From assembly GCA_902766785.1 (NCBI GenBank), contig CACXEO010000063.1, forward strand, positions 1-38,904: a stretch of 38,904 bases of DNA, in the 5' to 3' direction. The position numbers and the translations under genes are program-made. Below the pieces are notes generated by a model, which worked only from the letters and a program-made list of their open reading frames with translations, was not told the origin of the DNA and made no database searches. The stretch is from Oscillospiraceae bacterium. Its GTDB lineage: Bacteria; Bacillota; Clostridia; Oscillospirales; Ruminococcaceae. Each line of letters opens with the position of its first letter. Positions within the stretch are counted from its first letter, which is position 1. This document shows positions 25,234 to 33,222 of the stretch, piece after piece.

Positions 25234-25302
25234 AGTCTGCACCTTTCTATCATCATGTTTTACTTATGGCGTAAAAGATTTGAATCGCCTTGACTGAACC
25301 GG

Positions 25303-25908
25303 CTAGCTTTCCTGCCGGCTGTTTCTAATAGTATTGACAGCGAGATTAAAAAGCATTCGAAACGCCGCGCCGAAGATAAAAACAATCCGTATCCGCGCAG
25401 CCGCCTCAATGTCATAAACCGTCTTATTTTTTGTAAAATCGCAGGAAAGAGAAATCTCTTTTGCTTCCAGATGAGCCAGGTTTTTCGCCGCTGCAATCCC
25501 GCCGTGAACCACGCCGCAGAGCTTTCCGTACCGGAGGGCGCATTCGGCCGCGTCCTCATCGCCCACCGTAATCCGAAGGCGCAAACCGTGGAAAACCAAA
25601 TGTCGCCAAAGAGTTTTCAACCCTTTGAGGCCGGAGCTTATCAGGTTCTTGACCAGCCCAAAATCAAGTTTTTCCTTTTTCTCCGCTGGTTCCTTTTCCG
25701 CACGTGGGGTAGATGCTTGTTTCTTTCCCCTCTCTTTTTTTGGCTTTTCCTTTTTTTCCTTCGCTGGGAAAAGCGTAAACCAAAAGCACCAAAACCCAAC
25801 CTTAACCAGAAGCTTTTCATCCCTGTAAAACAATTTGCATTTGACGTTTGTTATAAGAATCATAGCGAAAAACGCAAACACAGCCGCCGTAATGATCCAG
25901 CCTGTCAA
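25303..25908 (-). CDS. DUF2953 membrane protein
   Basis: A 201-residue protein of a Firmicutes family linked with sporulation loci. An N-terminal membrane segment (TGWIITAAVFAFFAMILI) is followed by a very Lys/Glu-rich stretch (about 48-85) and a C-terminal domain with GDEDAAECALRYGKLCGVV, the family hallmark. TTG start with GAGGTGAT 5 bases upstream, 30 bp after scpB. Its place before ytfJ suggests a spore-related role, but the function is unknown. Confidence 0.82.
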   Translation of the reverse strand: MTGWIITAAVFAFFAMILITNVKCKLFYRDEKLLVKVGFWCFWFTLFPAKEKKEKPKKERGKKQASTPRAEKEPAEKKEKLDFGLVKNLISSGLKGLKTLWRHLVFHGLRLRITVGDEDAAECALRYGKLCGVVHGGIAAAKNLAHLEAKEISLSCDFTKNKTVYDIEAAARIRIVFIFGAAFRMLFNLAVNTIRNSRQES

Positions 25909-25938
25909 CGTTCATCACCTCGTCTTATCTCATTTTTC

Positions 25939-26520
25939 TCACTGCGTTTCTTCTTCAGAGCTTTCCTGGCTTTCGGACGCCATATATTCGTCCAACATTA
26001 CTTGGCCGCTCTGGTCTGGAAGAGGTGGAAGCTGTTCCAATGAAGATATCCCAAAACAACGGAGAAACTGAAGAGTTGTCCGGTAGGCAACCGGCCTTCC
26101 AGGTACATCCAGCCTGCCGGCTTCCTCCACCAGGCCCTTTTCCACCAGATTGTTGACAATCTGCCCGCTTTCAACGCCGCGCACCTGCTCTACAAAACTC
26201 TTGGTGACCGGCTGGTTATAAGCAATAATAGAAAGAACCTCCATTGCCGCCTGTGAAAGGGGCGTATTCCGCCGAATTTCTAGCGCCGTACGAATTAAGC
26301 CTGCGTAACAGTCTTTGGTGACAAGCTGGAAGCTTTCACCCAACGCCACTAAAAGGATGCCCCGTTCTTCGGCTTCATAATCGTCCTTCATCAAGGTGAC
26401 AACCTGCCGCACGGTCTCTTCTTCCACCTCCAGCAGCTCTGCCAGACGAACGGCGGAAACAGGCTCGCCGGAAGCAAACAGGACTGCCTCAATTTGCGCT
26501 TTATACTGATTAATCTCCAT
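25939..26520 (-). CDS. scpB: segregation and condensation protein B
   Basis: The winged-helix subunit of the SMC-ScpAB condensin. 193 residues with QIEAVLFASGEPVSAVRLAEL at the N terminus and VLSIIAYNQPVTKSFVEQVRG in the second winged helix. The C-terminal tail is Glu/Ser-rich, as is common. ATG start inside the end of scpA (11-bp overlap), so the two are coupled. It acts as a dimer with ScpA in chromosome segregation. Confidence 0.95.
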   Translation of the reverse strand: MEINQYKAQIEAVLFASGEPVSAVRLAELLEVEEETVRQVVTLMKDDYEAEERGILLVALGESFQLVTKDCYAGLIRTALEIRRNTPLSQAAMEVLSIIAYNQPVTKSFVEQVRGVESGQIVNNLVEKGLVEEAGRLDVPGRPVAYRTTLQFLRCFGISSLEQLPPLPDQSGQVMLDEYMASESQESSEEETQ

Positions 26521-27238
26521 TTTCCACTGTCTCCGTTACGACATTTCGGTTAAAATAAATCACTGTGTTATCTTCATTTAAGGTAAGACGCTTACTTTTG
26601 ACAAGCTCCAAAACCGCCAGAAAAGTAGCTACCACCTCCGACCGGTCTCCGGCCGACTGGTAACAATCGCTCAGGCTGGCGCTGCCTTCTTCATAAAGCC
26701 GCCGCAGCAAGTAAAAAATCCGCGACGTAACCGAAACCACACGTTTGTTAACCAAAGGAGTGAATACGCTGGCTGGAGGGGGAAGCTTGCTCTGTTTCCG
26801 GCCCGCAACTGCAAAATAAGCGGCCAAAAGTTCTTCCGGGGGGTGCTCCCGGCGGTAGGTATGATCCACCGGAATCGGAAGCGGCTCCCGGACAAAGACT
26901 TGATAGTCGCGGTTCATTCCGGCAAGCTTTTCCGCCACATATTTAATGGCGGACAGTTCCAAAAGCTCCCCGCTCAGTTCCCGTTTGAGCTCGTCCGCCT
27001 CCTCATGCTTAGGCAAAAGCGAGACGGTTTTGATGTAGACCAACCTTGCCGCCATTTCAAGAAATTCGCTGGCAACTTCCAAATCGGCGAGTTTCATTTG
27101 CTCAATATAGGCGAGGTACTGCTCCAAAAGGCTGGTAATTTCTATATCCGCAATATCCAGTTTGTGTTTGGCAATCAAGTGCAGGAGCAGGTCAAGCGGG
27201 CCTTCAAAAACCTCAAGCTTAAAGCTGATTTGTTCCAA
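26510..27238 (-). CDS. scpA: segregation and condensation protein A
   Basis: The kleisin subunit that bridges SMC heads. 242 residues. The N-terminal signature FEGPLDLLLHLIAKHKLDIADI is clear, and the C-terminal winged helix (FLAVLELVKSKRLTLNED) is present. TTG start with AGGTGA upstream, 10 bp after the M50 protease gene. smc itself is not in the window. Confidence 0.95.
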   Translation of the reverse strand: MEQISFKLEVFEGPLDLLLHLIAKHKLDIADIEITSLLEQYLAYIEQMKLADLEVASEFLEMAARLVYIKTVSLLPKHEEADELKRELSGELLELSAIKYVAEKLAGMNRDYQVFVREPLPIPVDHTYRREHPPEELLAAYFAVAGRKQSKLPPPASVFTPLVNKRVVSVTSRIFYLLRRLYEEGSASLSDCYQSAGDRSEVVATFLAVLELVKSKRLTLNEDNTVIYFNRNVVTETVENGD

Positions 27239-27248
27239 AACGCTTCAC

Positions 27249-27914
27249 CTACATCAACGCCCTGGCGATTAAATCGACAAAGCCGGTTAAATGATTGAGA
27301 CCCGTATAAACAAGATTATTCAGGAAATAAAGCGGGCCGTCTAAAATCCCAGTCCAGAGAATTAGAAATAAGCCGATAAAAATGAACATTTCATACTTCA
27401 TAATGGCAAAGTAGATCCGTTCCGGCAGGAAGAGGTTGAGAATCCGCGAGCCGTCAAGCGGCGGGATTGGGATCAGGTTGAAAATGGCAAGTGAAATATT
27501 GACCGTAGTCATAATACCGAATATCCAAACCAGGGTGCTGAGAACCTGGTTGTCAAACGGCAGATAATAGCAAACCTTGCTGAGAATCAGGGTGACAAAA
27601 GCCATTAACAGGTTGGAAAGAGGACCGGCAGCAGCGGTAATCGCCATTCCCGATTTTGGTTTCTTAAAATTGCGCGGGTTGATCTGAACCGGCTTGCCCC
27701 AGCCGAACCCGGTGAGGATCAGACAGACGGTGCCGATTAAATCCATATGGGTAAAGGGGTTGATATTGAGCCGCCCCTGGTAGCGGGCGGTACGGTCGCC
27801 CAGTTTATCGGCCACGTAGCCGTGGGCGAATTCGTGAATCGGCAGCGCCGTGAATGCGACGACCAGACGAACAAACCAGGTTATCATCATATCAGTGCTG
27901 ATATCAAAAGGCAA
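27249..27914 (-). CDS. site-2 protease family (M50) membrane zinc protease
   Basis: An intramembrane metalloprotease of 221 residues with several membrane segments. The zinc motif is IHEFAHGYVADKLGD (H27, E28 and H31), and the third ligand is the Asp of NLIPIPPLDGSRI. No PDZ domain is seen, so it belongs with the short YwhC-like group. TTG start with GAGGTAGG 6 bases upstream. It is the first gene of the scpAB operon. The substrate is unknown; members of the group can cleave signalling or sigma-factor precursors. Confidence 0.92.
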   Translation of the reverse strand: MPFDISTDMMITWFVRLVVAFTALPIHEFAHGYVADKLGDRTARYQGRLNINPFTHMDLIGTVCLILTGFGWGKPVQINPRNFKKPKSGMAITAAAGPLSNLLMAFVTLILSKVCYYLPFDNQVLSTLVWIFGIMTTVNISLAIFNLIPIPPLDGSRILNLFLPERIYFAIMKYEMFIFIGLFLILWTGILDGPLYFLNNLVYTGLNHLTGFVDLIARALM

Positions 27915-27966
27915 TTTAAACCTACCTCATTTTCTTAATCTAGTTTTTTAAAAATAATTTGTATTT

Positions 27967-27995
27967 ATTATAGCGAAAAGAAGGTTTAAATACAA
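27967..27995 (-). promoter_or_regulatory. sigma-A promoter of the M50-scpAB-dacB-rluB operon
   Basis: On the - strand TTGTAT (27995-27990), a 17-bp spacer and a perfect TATAAT (27972-27967), about 52 bp before the protease start. It is divergent from the rpmB promoter in the same gap. Confidence 0.65.
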
Positions 27996-28055
27996 GCTAA
28001 ACCACCTAATAATTTGACAATTGGAACGAAATTGCAGAATTTGATGAAAAAACTC

Positions 28056-28084
28056 TTGATTTTGAATTTCATGTGTGATAATAT
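28056..28084 (+). promoter_or_regulatory. sigma-A promoter of rpmB
   Basis: TTGATT (28056-28061), a 17-bp spacer and TAATAT (28079-28084), with a TG one base before the -10 (extended -10). The predicted leader is about 70 bases. Confidence 0.75.
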
Positions 28085-28113
28085 AGTACTGTTCTTTGTA
28101 TAAAATTTTGTTT

Positions 28114-28136
28114 AGGAAGCGGTTTTACCTCTTCCT
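28114..28136 (+). promoter_or_regulatory. leader hairpin upstream of rpmB
   Basis: AGGAAGCGG (28114-28122) pairs with CCTCTTCCT (28128-28136) with one mismatch around a 5-base loop. It lies just before the AAGGAGGTG ribosome binding site and could influence L28 translation. This is a visual fold only. Confidence 0.35.
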
Positions 28137-28161
28137 GTCACCATAAGGAGGTGCAGAAGAA

Positions 28162-28350
28162 ATGGCTAAATGCGATATCTGCGGAAAAGGTGTTACCTTT
28201 GGCATCCAAGTTTCCCACTCACACAGACGTTCCAACCGGACCTGGAAACCGAATGTCAAACGTGTGAAAGCAATCGTCAATGGCACGCCATGCCATGTTT
28301 ACGCTTGCACCCGTTGCCTGCGTTCCGGAAAAGTGACCAAAGCGGTCTAA
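28162..28350 (+). CDS. rpmB: 50S ribosomal protein L28
   Basis: A 62-residue ribosomal protein of the zinc-binding (C+) type, with C4-x2-C7 (CDIC) and C49-x2-C52 (CTRC). RRSNRTWKPNVKRV is the L28 core. ATG start with AAGGAGGTG 8 bases upstream. It is transcribed alone here, while in B. subtilis it is next to spoVM. Confidence 0.96.
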   Translation: MAKCDICGKGVTFGIQVSHSHRRSNRTWKPNVKRVKAIVNGTPCHVYACTRCLRSGKVTKAV

Positions 28351-28373
28351 AAATCTATTCGCAGCTTAAAAGG

Positions 28374-28399
28374 AAAGCGGAGTTTATCTCTGCTTTTTT
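28374..28399 (+). terminator. rpmB terminator
   Basis: A 9-bp stem (AAAGCGGAG 28374-28382 with CTCTGCTTT 28388-28396, one G-U pair) around a 5-base loop, ending in a run of six T residues, 24 bp after the rpmB stop. Confidence 0.8.
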
Positions 28400-28416
28400 C
28401 TTTTGCCTTAAAACTT

Positions 28417-28447
28417 AAAAGCCGCGCTGTTTATAAGCGCGGCTTTT
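28417..28447. terminator. bidirectional terminator between rpmB and gpsA
   Basis: A perfect 12-bp stem (AAAAGCCGCGCT 28417-28428 with AGCGCGGCTTTT 28436-28447) around a 7-base loop. It starts 1 bp from the gpsA stop and faces the rpmB terminator, so it can end both converging transcripts. Confidence 0.88.
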
Positions 28448-28448
28448 A

Positions 28449-29462
28449 TCATTTCGTTTCTTTGAGCCAAATCTCTTCGCTCTCATGCCGGTTCGGGCGG
28501 CCCATCAGTGAACTGAGTGCCTTTTGAATCGGTTTATTCTCATAGAGCACCGCATAGGTTTCTTTCACAATTGGCATATCAATCTGATACTTCTGCGATA
28601 GTTCGTAGGCAATTTTAGAAGCGGTATACCCTTCTACAGTACCAATTCGTTTGACAGCTTCCGCAGGAGGAATACCCTGCCCGATCAGCACACCGGCCCT
28701 GCGGTTTCGGCTGTGCCCGCTGGTGCAGGTGACGATTAAGTCGCCGATTCCTGTAAGGCCCGCAAATGTTTCGGTGCTAGCCCCCATCGCAACGCCAAGC
28801 CGGGCAATTTCTGTAATCCCCCGCGTCATCAAAGCAGCCAAGGTATTGTCGCCAAGGCCAAGGCCGACGCAGATACCGGCACAGATAGAAATTACGTTTT
28901 TGAGTGCGCCGCCAAGTTCTACTCCGACAACGTCGTCGTTAACATAAATGCGCAGACTATCGGAAGAGAGCAGGTTCTGCACCTCTTCGGCGCTTTCCCG
29001 ATTCTTGGAGGCTGCCACAACGGTCGTAATCACCCCTCGGGCAATTTCTTCCGCATGAGACGGACCGGACAGAATGACAACCGGATTCTTCGGCAGCGCC
29101 TCTTCAATTACCTGGGAGAGACGTCGGTTATCTTTGGGATTAAATCCCTTGGCAACGCTTGCCACAATAGTACCCGGTTTTAAAAAAGGGCGAATCCGCT
29201 CCGCGGTTTCGCCTACTGCGAAAGAAGGGGTTGCAATTAACACCAGCACGCTTTCGGAACAGCCTTCCAAATCCGTTGTAAGGTGTATTTCAGGAGATAC
29301 CGGAACACCGGGAAGCAGCGGGGTATTCTCTCCATTTTCGCGGATACCGTTTAACTGTTCCTCAAAGGGCGACCAAAGATATACCTCGTCTCCCTTCTGT
29401 CTGCACATGACCGCAAGCGCCGTCCCAAAGCCCCCGGCCCCCAAAATTGTAAGTACCGCCAA
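28449..29462 (-). CDS. gpsA: NAD(P)-dependent glycerol-3-phosphate dehydrogenase
   Basis: Reduces dihydroxyacetone phosphate to sn-glycerol 3-phosphate for phospholipids. 337 residues. It has GAGGFGTALAV (dinucleotide binding), the GVELGGALKNVISICAG segment with the catalytic lysine, and GLTGIGDLIVTCTSGHSRN. TTG start with GAGGTGAT 5 bases upstream. Its product feeds PlsY, encoded 12 bp upstream. The window also encodes the opposite-stereochemistry enzyme (G1P dehydrogenase domain at 2202-4379). Confidence 0.96.
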   Translation of the reverse strand: MAVLTILGAGGFGTALAVMCRQKGDEVYLWSPFEEQLNGIRENGENTPLLPGVPVSPEIHLTTDLEGCSESVLVLIATPSFAVGETAERIRPFLKPGTIVASVAKGFNPKDNRRLSQVIEEALPKNPVVILSGPSHAEEIARGVITTVVAASKNRESAEEVQNLLSSDSLRIYVNDDVVGVELGGALKNVISICAGICVGLGLGDNTLAALMTRGITEIARLGVAMGASTETFAGLTGIGDLIVTCTSGHSRNRRAGVLIGQGIPPAEAVKRIGTVEGYTASKIAYELSQKYQIDMPIVKETYAVLYENKPIQKALSSLMGRPNRHESEEIWLKETK

Positions 29463-29474
29463 TGCAAATCACCT

Positions 29475-30143
29475 CTAGTTTTTCTTATTGCCGAATTTGT
29501 TTTCCGTACCATGTGCCAGCCGGACAATATTCTGACGATGCATGAAAATAACCAGTGCGGCAACCACACAGGCGAAAACCGTTTCAAAAACAATGTCCTG
29601 CCCATGCTGGAACAGGCGAAGAAAAAACATGGAAACAGGCAGCATAACCGCGGCACAGATCGACGCAAGTGAAACTATTTTAGACAAAAGCACCACAACG
29701 ATGAAAGTTGCAAGAATTATACCAAAAACAATTGGCTCCAGTGCGAGTATAGCTCCGGCTGAAGCCAAAATCCCCTTCCCCCCTTTAAATTGGTAAAAAA
29801 CAGGAAACAGGTGCCCCAGCAGCACAAACAAAAAACCAATATAGCCGCCCAGCCTGAACGAATCCGGGCCCATCAGCCACCAGGCAGCAAGATAACCAAT
29901 GCCGACCGCTGCTACTCCCTTTAAAAAATCCCCTGCCAGAACAATTGCAGCAGGCCCTTTTCCCTGGGTGCGGAGAACATTGGTCATCCCTGCATTCCCG
30001 CTGCCGTAATCACGGATATCTTTATCCGCTTTTATTTTGGTGGTGATAATAGCAAAGTTGATGCTGCCAATTAAGTAGGCTGCAACAGCAATCAAGGCAA
30101 ATGCCATAAAGAACTGCCAATTCAGCGTCAGGTTTTCAAACAT
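29475..30143 (-). CDS. plsY: glycerol-3-phosphate acyltransferase PlsY
   Basis: A membrane enzyme that acylates G3P with acyl phosphate to begin phospholipid synthesis. 222 residues, five or more membrane segments. The three conserved cytosolic motifs are present: YLIGSINFAIITTK, GSGNAGMTNVLRTQGKGPA and GHLFPVFYQFKGGKG. ATG start with GAGGAG 8 bases upstream. It sits in the operon DUF512-der-plsY-gpsA. Confidence 0.95.
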   Translation of the reverse strand: MFENLTLNWQFFMAFALIAVAAYLIGSINFAIITTKIKADKDIRDYGSGNAGMTNVLRTQGKGPAAIVLAGDFLKGVAAVGIGYLAAWWLMGPDSFRLGGYIGFLFVLLGHLFPVFYQFKGGKGILASAGAILALEPIVFGIILATFIVVVLLSKIVSLASICAAVMLPVSMFFLRLFQHGQDIVFETVFACVVAALVIFMHRQNIVRLAHGTENKFGNKKN

Positions 30144-30164
30144 GATATATTCTCCTCTGTCAGT

Positions 30165-31487
30165 TTACTCATTTCCGCGTTCACGGATGATAAAACGGAT
30201 CGGCGTACCGACCAGCCCAAAAGTTTCGCGTATTTGGTTTTCCAGATAACGCTGGTACGAAAAGTGAAATAATTCCTTGTCGTTGACAAAGGCTACAAAG
30301 GTAGGCGGTTTGGTGGTAGGTTGGGTGATATAATAAATTTTCAGTCTTTTCCCCTTGTCCGAAGGAGGCTGGACCCGCGCTGTAGCGTGAGCCAGGATGT
30401 CATTAAGAACACCGGTTGAAATCCGGATGGAATTCTGCTCATTGACGCTTTTAATCATCTCAAACAGCTGATCCAAGCGCTGCCCCGTCTTTGCCGATAT
30501 AAACAGGATCGGAACATATTTCATAAAAGAAAAGTCGTTTTCCAGCTTCTTGCGCAGTTCATCCATCGTCTTATCCGTTTTTTCTACAGCATCCCACTTA
30601 TTGACCGCAACAATACAGCCTTTTCCCTGCTCATGGGCGTAACCTGCAACTTTGGAATCCTGCTCAGTAAAACCTTCTGTCCCGTCGATCATAATCACGC
30701 AAACATCAGCGCGGTCAACCGCCATGTAAGCCCGCAGGACGCTGTACTTTTCAATCTGGTCCAGCACCTTGGACTTGCGGCGGATCCCAGCAGTATCAAT
30801 AAAAACATACTTGCCACGTCCATCGTCGATTACCGTATCCACTGCGTCACGAGTGGTACCGGCTATATCGGAGACTATAGCACGTTCTTCACCGGAAATT
30901 TTGTTGATAAGAGACGATTTTCCAACATTCGGTTTGCCGATTACCGCAACCTTTATAAATTCTTCACCCAACTCTTCCCCCTGGAATTCGCTCAAATGTT
31001 CGAACACCTTGTCGAGCAGGTCGCCCGTTCCATGGCCGTGTGCGGCGGAAACTGCAACCGGATCTCCCAAACCCAGGTTGTAAAACTCATAGAACTCCGG
31101 TGGCGGTTCCCCTATGGTATCACATTTATTCACGCAAAGTATGACAGGCTTTCCGCTTTTCTGAAGCATGGAAGCTACGTCATAATCGGTCGCGGTAACA
31201 CCTGCTCTCAGCTCCGTTACAAGAACTATAACCTCCGCGCTCCGGATTGCGAGTTCCGCCTGGCGCCGCATCTGCGAAAGGATCACGTCGTCTGTTTTCG
31301 GCTCGATTCCCCCGGTATCTACCAGCATAAATTCTTTACCGCGCCATTCACAGTCGCCGTAAATCCGGTCGCGGGTAACACCCGGGGTGTCGTCGACAAT
31401 TGAAAGGCGCCTGCCGATCAATTTATTAAACAGTGTGGATTTTCCGACATTGGGGCGGCCAACCACCGCTACAACCGGTTTTGCCAT
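30165..31487 (-). CDS. der: ribosome assembly GTPase Der
   Basis: A double-GTPase that helps 50S maturation. 440 residues with two G domains in tandem. The first has GRPNVGKSTLFN, DTPGVTRD, DTGG and NKCD; the second has GKPNVGKSSLIN, DTAG and NKWD. A C-terminal KH-like domain follows (from about 355). ATG start with GAGGTGAT upstream. The pairing with plsY and gpsA is common in Firmicutes. Confidence 0.97.
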   Translation of the reverse strand: MAKPVVAVVGRPNVGKSTLFNKLIGRRLSIVDDTPGVTRDRIYGDCEWRGKEFMLVDTGGIEPKTDDVILSQMRRQAELAIRSAEVIVLVTELRAGVTATDYDVASMLQKSGKPVILCVNKCDTIGEPPPEFYEFYNLGLGDPVAVSAAHGHGTGDLLDKVFEHLSEFQGEELGEEFIKVAVIGKPNVGKSSLINKISGEERAIVSDIAGTTRDAVDTVIDDGRGKYVFIDTAGIRRKSKVLDQIEKYSVLRAYMAVDRADVCVIMIDGTEGFTEQDSKVAGYAHEQGKGCIVAVNKWDAVEKTDKTMDELRKKLENDFSFMKYVPILFISAKTGQRLDQLFEMIKSVNEQNSIRISTGVLNDILAHATARVQPPSDKGKRLKIYYITQPTTKPPTFVAFVNDKELFHFSYQRYLENQIRETFGLVGTPIRFIIRERGNE

Positions 31488-31511
31488 CCAATCACCTCAT
31501 CATTTCTTTTT

Positions 31512-32822
31512 TCATTCTTCCAGTAAGGCATTGAGCAGCTCATAGCCGTCATTTTCCACCGGAATCATTTTTACTTTCAACTTACAGCCGATCTCTTCAG
31601 GTGTCATATCATCTAAAAAAACGTCACGCTCAGCCCTGAGCATATTGGCGGGAAACAGAACCCGACAATTTTCCGGCAGATGATTTTCCTGAAGAGTGTC
31701 AAGTAAATCACACCCGGTAATCAGTCCCGCAACCGTTATTTTTTCACCAAAAAAGCGGTTCGAAACAGGAATGATTTTACAGTTTAAATTATGCCATTTT
31801 TTCCGGGCTTCGTCAACCAAATCACTGAGAAGCGGAAAAGCCGCTACAGAAGTTGCCAAAGTGCGTTTCCTTGCAAGCGAATCTCCTTCCAGTTCATTAA
31901 CTGCATCCGTGAATTCCTGTCGGAGCAGGGCGCTCATCCCAACGCCGTTTTCAAGCTGAGTGAGTTCTCCATAATAGGATATCTCCGGCATAGGCCGCCC
32001 AGCCATAATAAAAAATTCATCCGCCGGATAAACCATCCGCTCGCCGTATTCCTTCAAAAAACGTTCCGAATAACGTTCAACCGTATCAATAACTGCTCCA
32101 GCAGTTTCTTTGCAGAATGGGCGCAGGTCCTCTAAACCGTCCCTGAACTTTGTAAGCCCAACCGGAACGCAGGCGACACTTTGAATCTGCGGGAAATAAG
32201 CGGAAAGTTCCCTTAAAGAACGCTCCAGCTCCTCCCCATCGTTCCAGCCCGGGCAAAGAACCAGCTGCACGTTCATAAAAATTCCCGCTTCGGCGAGCTT
32301 CGGCAAATAAGACAGCACCGCGCCAGCATTCGGGTTCTTCATCATTTTTACACGGAGCTCAGGATTCATGGTATGAATTGAAATGTTAACCGGGGAGATC
32401 CGCATTTTGATAATCCGGTCAATGTGTTCCTCATCCAGGTTTGTTAAGGTTATATAGTTGCCGAAAAGGAACGAGAGACGCTCGTCATCATCCTTAAAAT
32501 AAAGGGTTTTCCGCATTTCCTTTGGGAGCTGGTCAATAAAACAGAAAACACATTTGTTTTTGCAGCCGGCCTGTTTCGACATCAAATAGGTCTCAAATTC
32601 CAGTCCTAAATCTTCTTCTTCCTCTTTGCGGATTTTATAAACCTTTTTGGTCCCATCCGGGAGGAGAACCGAAATTTTTAACTTTTCTTCCATAGAATAA
32701 AAGCGGTAATCCAGTACGTCTTCTACCGGATGCTTTCCAATTGACAAAAGTTCTGAACCTGGTTTAATTCCGGCTTTATCAGCGGGCGAACCTGCTGTTA
32801 CACCAATAATCAATACGCTCAT
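31512..32822 (-). CDS. DUF512 radical SAM protein with PDZ-like domain
   Basis: A 436-residue protein of unknown reaction. The N terminus is a PDZ-like domain (VLIIGVTAGSPADKAGIKPGSELL). A radical SAM-type cluster motif follows at SKQAGCKNKCVFCFIDQLP (C-x3-C-x2-C), then RLSFLFGNYITLTNLDEEHI and PVNISIHTMNPELR, all conserved in the DUF512 family. The C-terminal ~200 residues are the DUF512 domain itself. ATG 32822 has GAGG 6 bases upstream. It is the first gene of the der operon, a linkage repeated in many Clostridia, so a ribosome- or membrane-related role is possible but unproven. Confidence 0.87.
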   Translation of the reverse strand: MSVLIIGVTAGSPADKAGIKPGSELLSIGKHPVEDVLDYRFYSMEEKLKISVLLPDGTKKVYKIRKEEEEDLGLEFETYLMSKQAGCKNKCVFCFIDQLPKEMRKTLYFKDDDERLSFLFGNYITLTNLDEEHIDRIIKMRISPVNISIHTMNPELRVKMMKNPNAGAVLSYLPKLAEAGIFMNVQLVLCPGWNDGEELERSLRELSAYFPQIQSVACVPVGLTKFRDGLEDLRPFCKETAGAVIDTVERYSERFLKEYGERMVYPADEFFIMAGRPMPEISYYGELTQLENGVGMSALLRQEFTDAVNELEGDSLARKRTLATSVAAFPLLSDLVDEARKKWHNLNCKIIPVSNRFFGEKITVAGLITGCDLLDTLQENHLPENCRVLFPANMLRAERDVFLDDMTPEEIGCKLKVKMIPVENDGYELLNALLEE

Positions 32823-32899
32823 TCCCTGCCTCATTCCGTAAAACTTCTATAAAACAGTTTTCGCTTTCAACCTTGGCCAACCGCCCCATTCAGGTAACA

Positions 32900-32930
32900 A
32901 AAAAGAGAAGGGCTGCCCCCTTCTCTTTTT
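32900..32930. terminator. perfect hairpin, terminator or attenuator upstream of DUF512
   Basis: A perfect 13-bp stem (AAAAAGAGAAGGG 32900-32912 with CCCTTCTCTTTTT 32918-32930) with a 5-base loop and A/T tracts on both sides. It lies 44 bp after another terminator and 77 bp before the DUF512 start. It may be a back-up terminator of rpmF or act in the leader of the der operon. Confidence 0.75.
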
Positions 32931-32973
32931 CAAGTCCGGTATCCGAACCTTCCGCGTTGACGTCAAGGCACAA

Positions 32974-33006
32974 CAAAAAAGCCTGCTTCAAAACAAAGCA
33001 GACTTT
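32974..33006 (-). terminator. rpmF terminator
   Basis: An 11-bp stem (AAAGCCTGCTT 32978-32988 with AAGCAGACTTT 32996-33006, one G-U pair) around a 7-base loop, with a T tract on the - strand, 8 bp after the rpmF stop. Confidence 0.82.
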
Positions 33007-33014
33007 AAAGTCAA

Positions 33015-33197
33015 TTACGCTTCTTTTTTAATGACTTCTACGCCCTTATAATAGCCACAGTTCGGGCAAACTCTGTGAGGAACTTTCAATTCGCCACACT
33101 GTGTGCATTTTGAAAATGCTGGAGCATCAAGTTTCCAGACGCTGGAACGTCTTTTGTCACGTCTTGCTTTTGAGACTTTTCTCTTTGGTACCGCCAC
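33015..33197 (-). CDS. rpmF: 50S ribosomal protein L32
   Basis: A 60-residue ribosomal protein of the zinc-binding type, with C31-x2-C34 (CTQC) and C44-x2-C47 (CPNC). The N terminus MAVPKRKVSKARRDKRRS is diagnostic. I chose GTG 33197 because AAGGAGGTG lies 6 bases upstream; a GTG three codons earlier overlaps that site. It follows yceD by 25 bp, the usual pair. plsX and fabH, often next, are absent. Confidence 0.96.
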   Translation of the reverse strand: MAVPKRKVSKARRDKRRSSVWKLDAPAFSKCTQCGELKVPHRVCPNCGYYKGVEVIKKEA

Positions 33198-33222
33198 GAT
33201 CAGCACCTCCTTAGATCATGAA

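Noticed and set aside
30633-31403. Long open + strand frame opposite der
   Set aside because: Der has two complete GTPase domains in this region; the opposite frame is a shadow.
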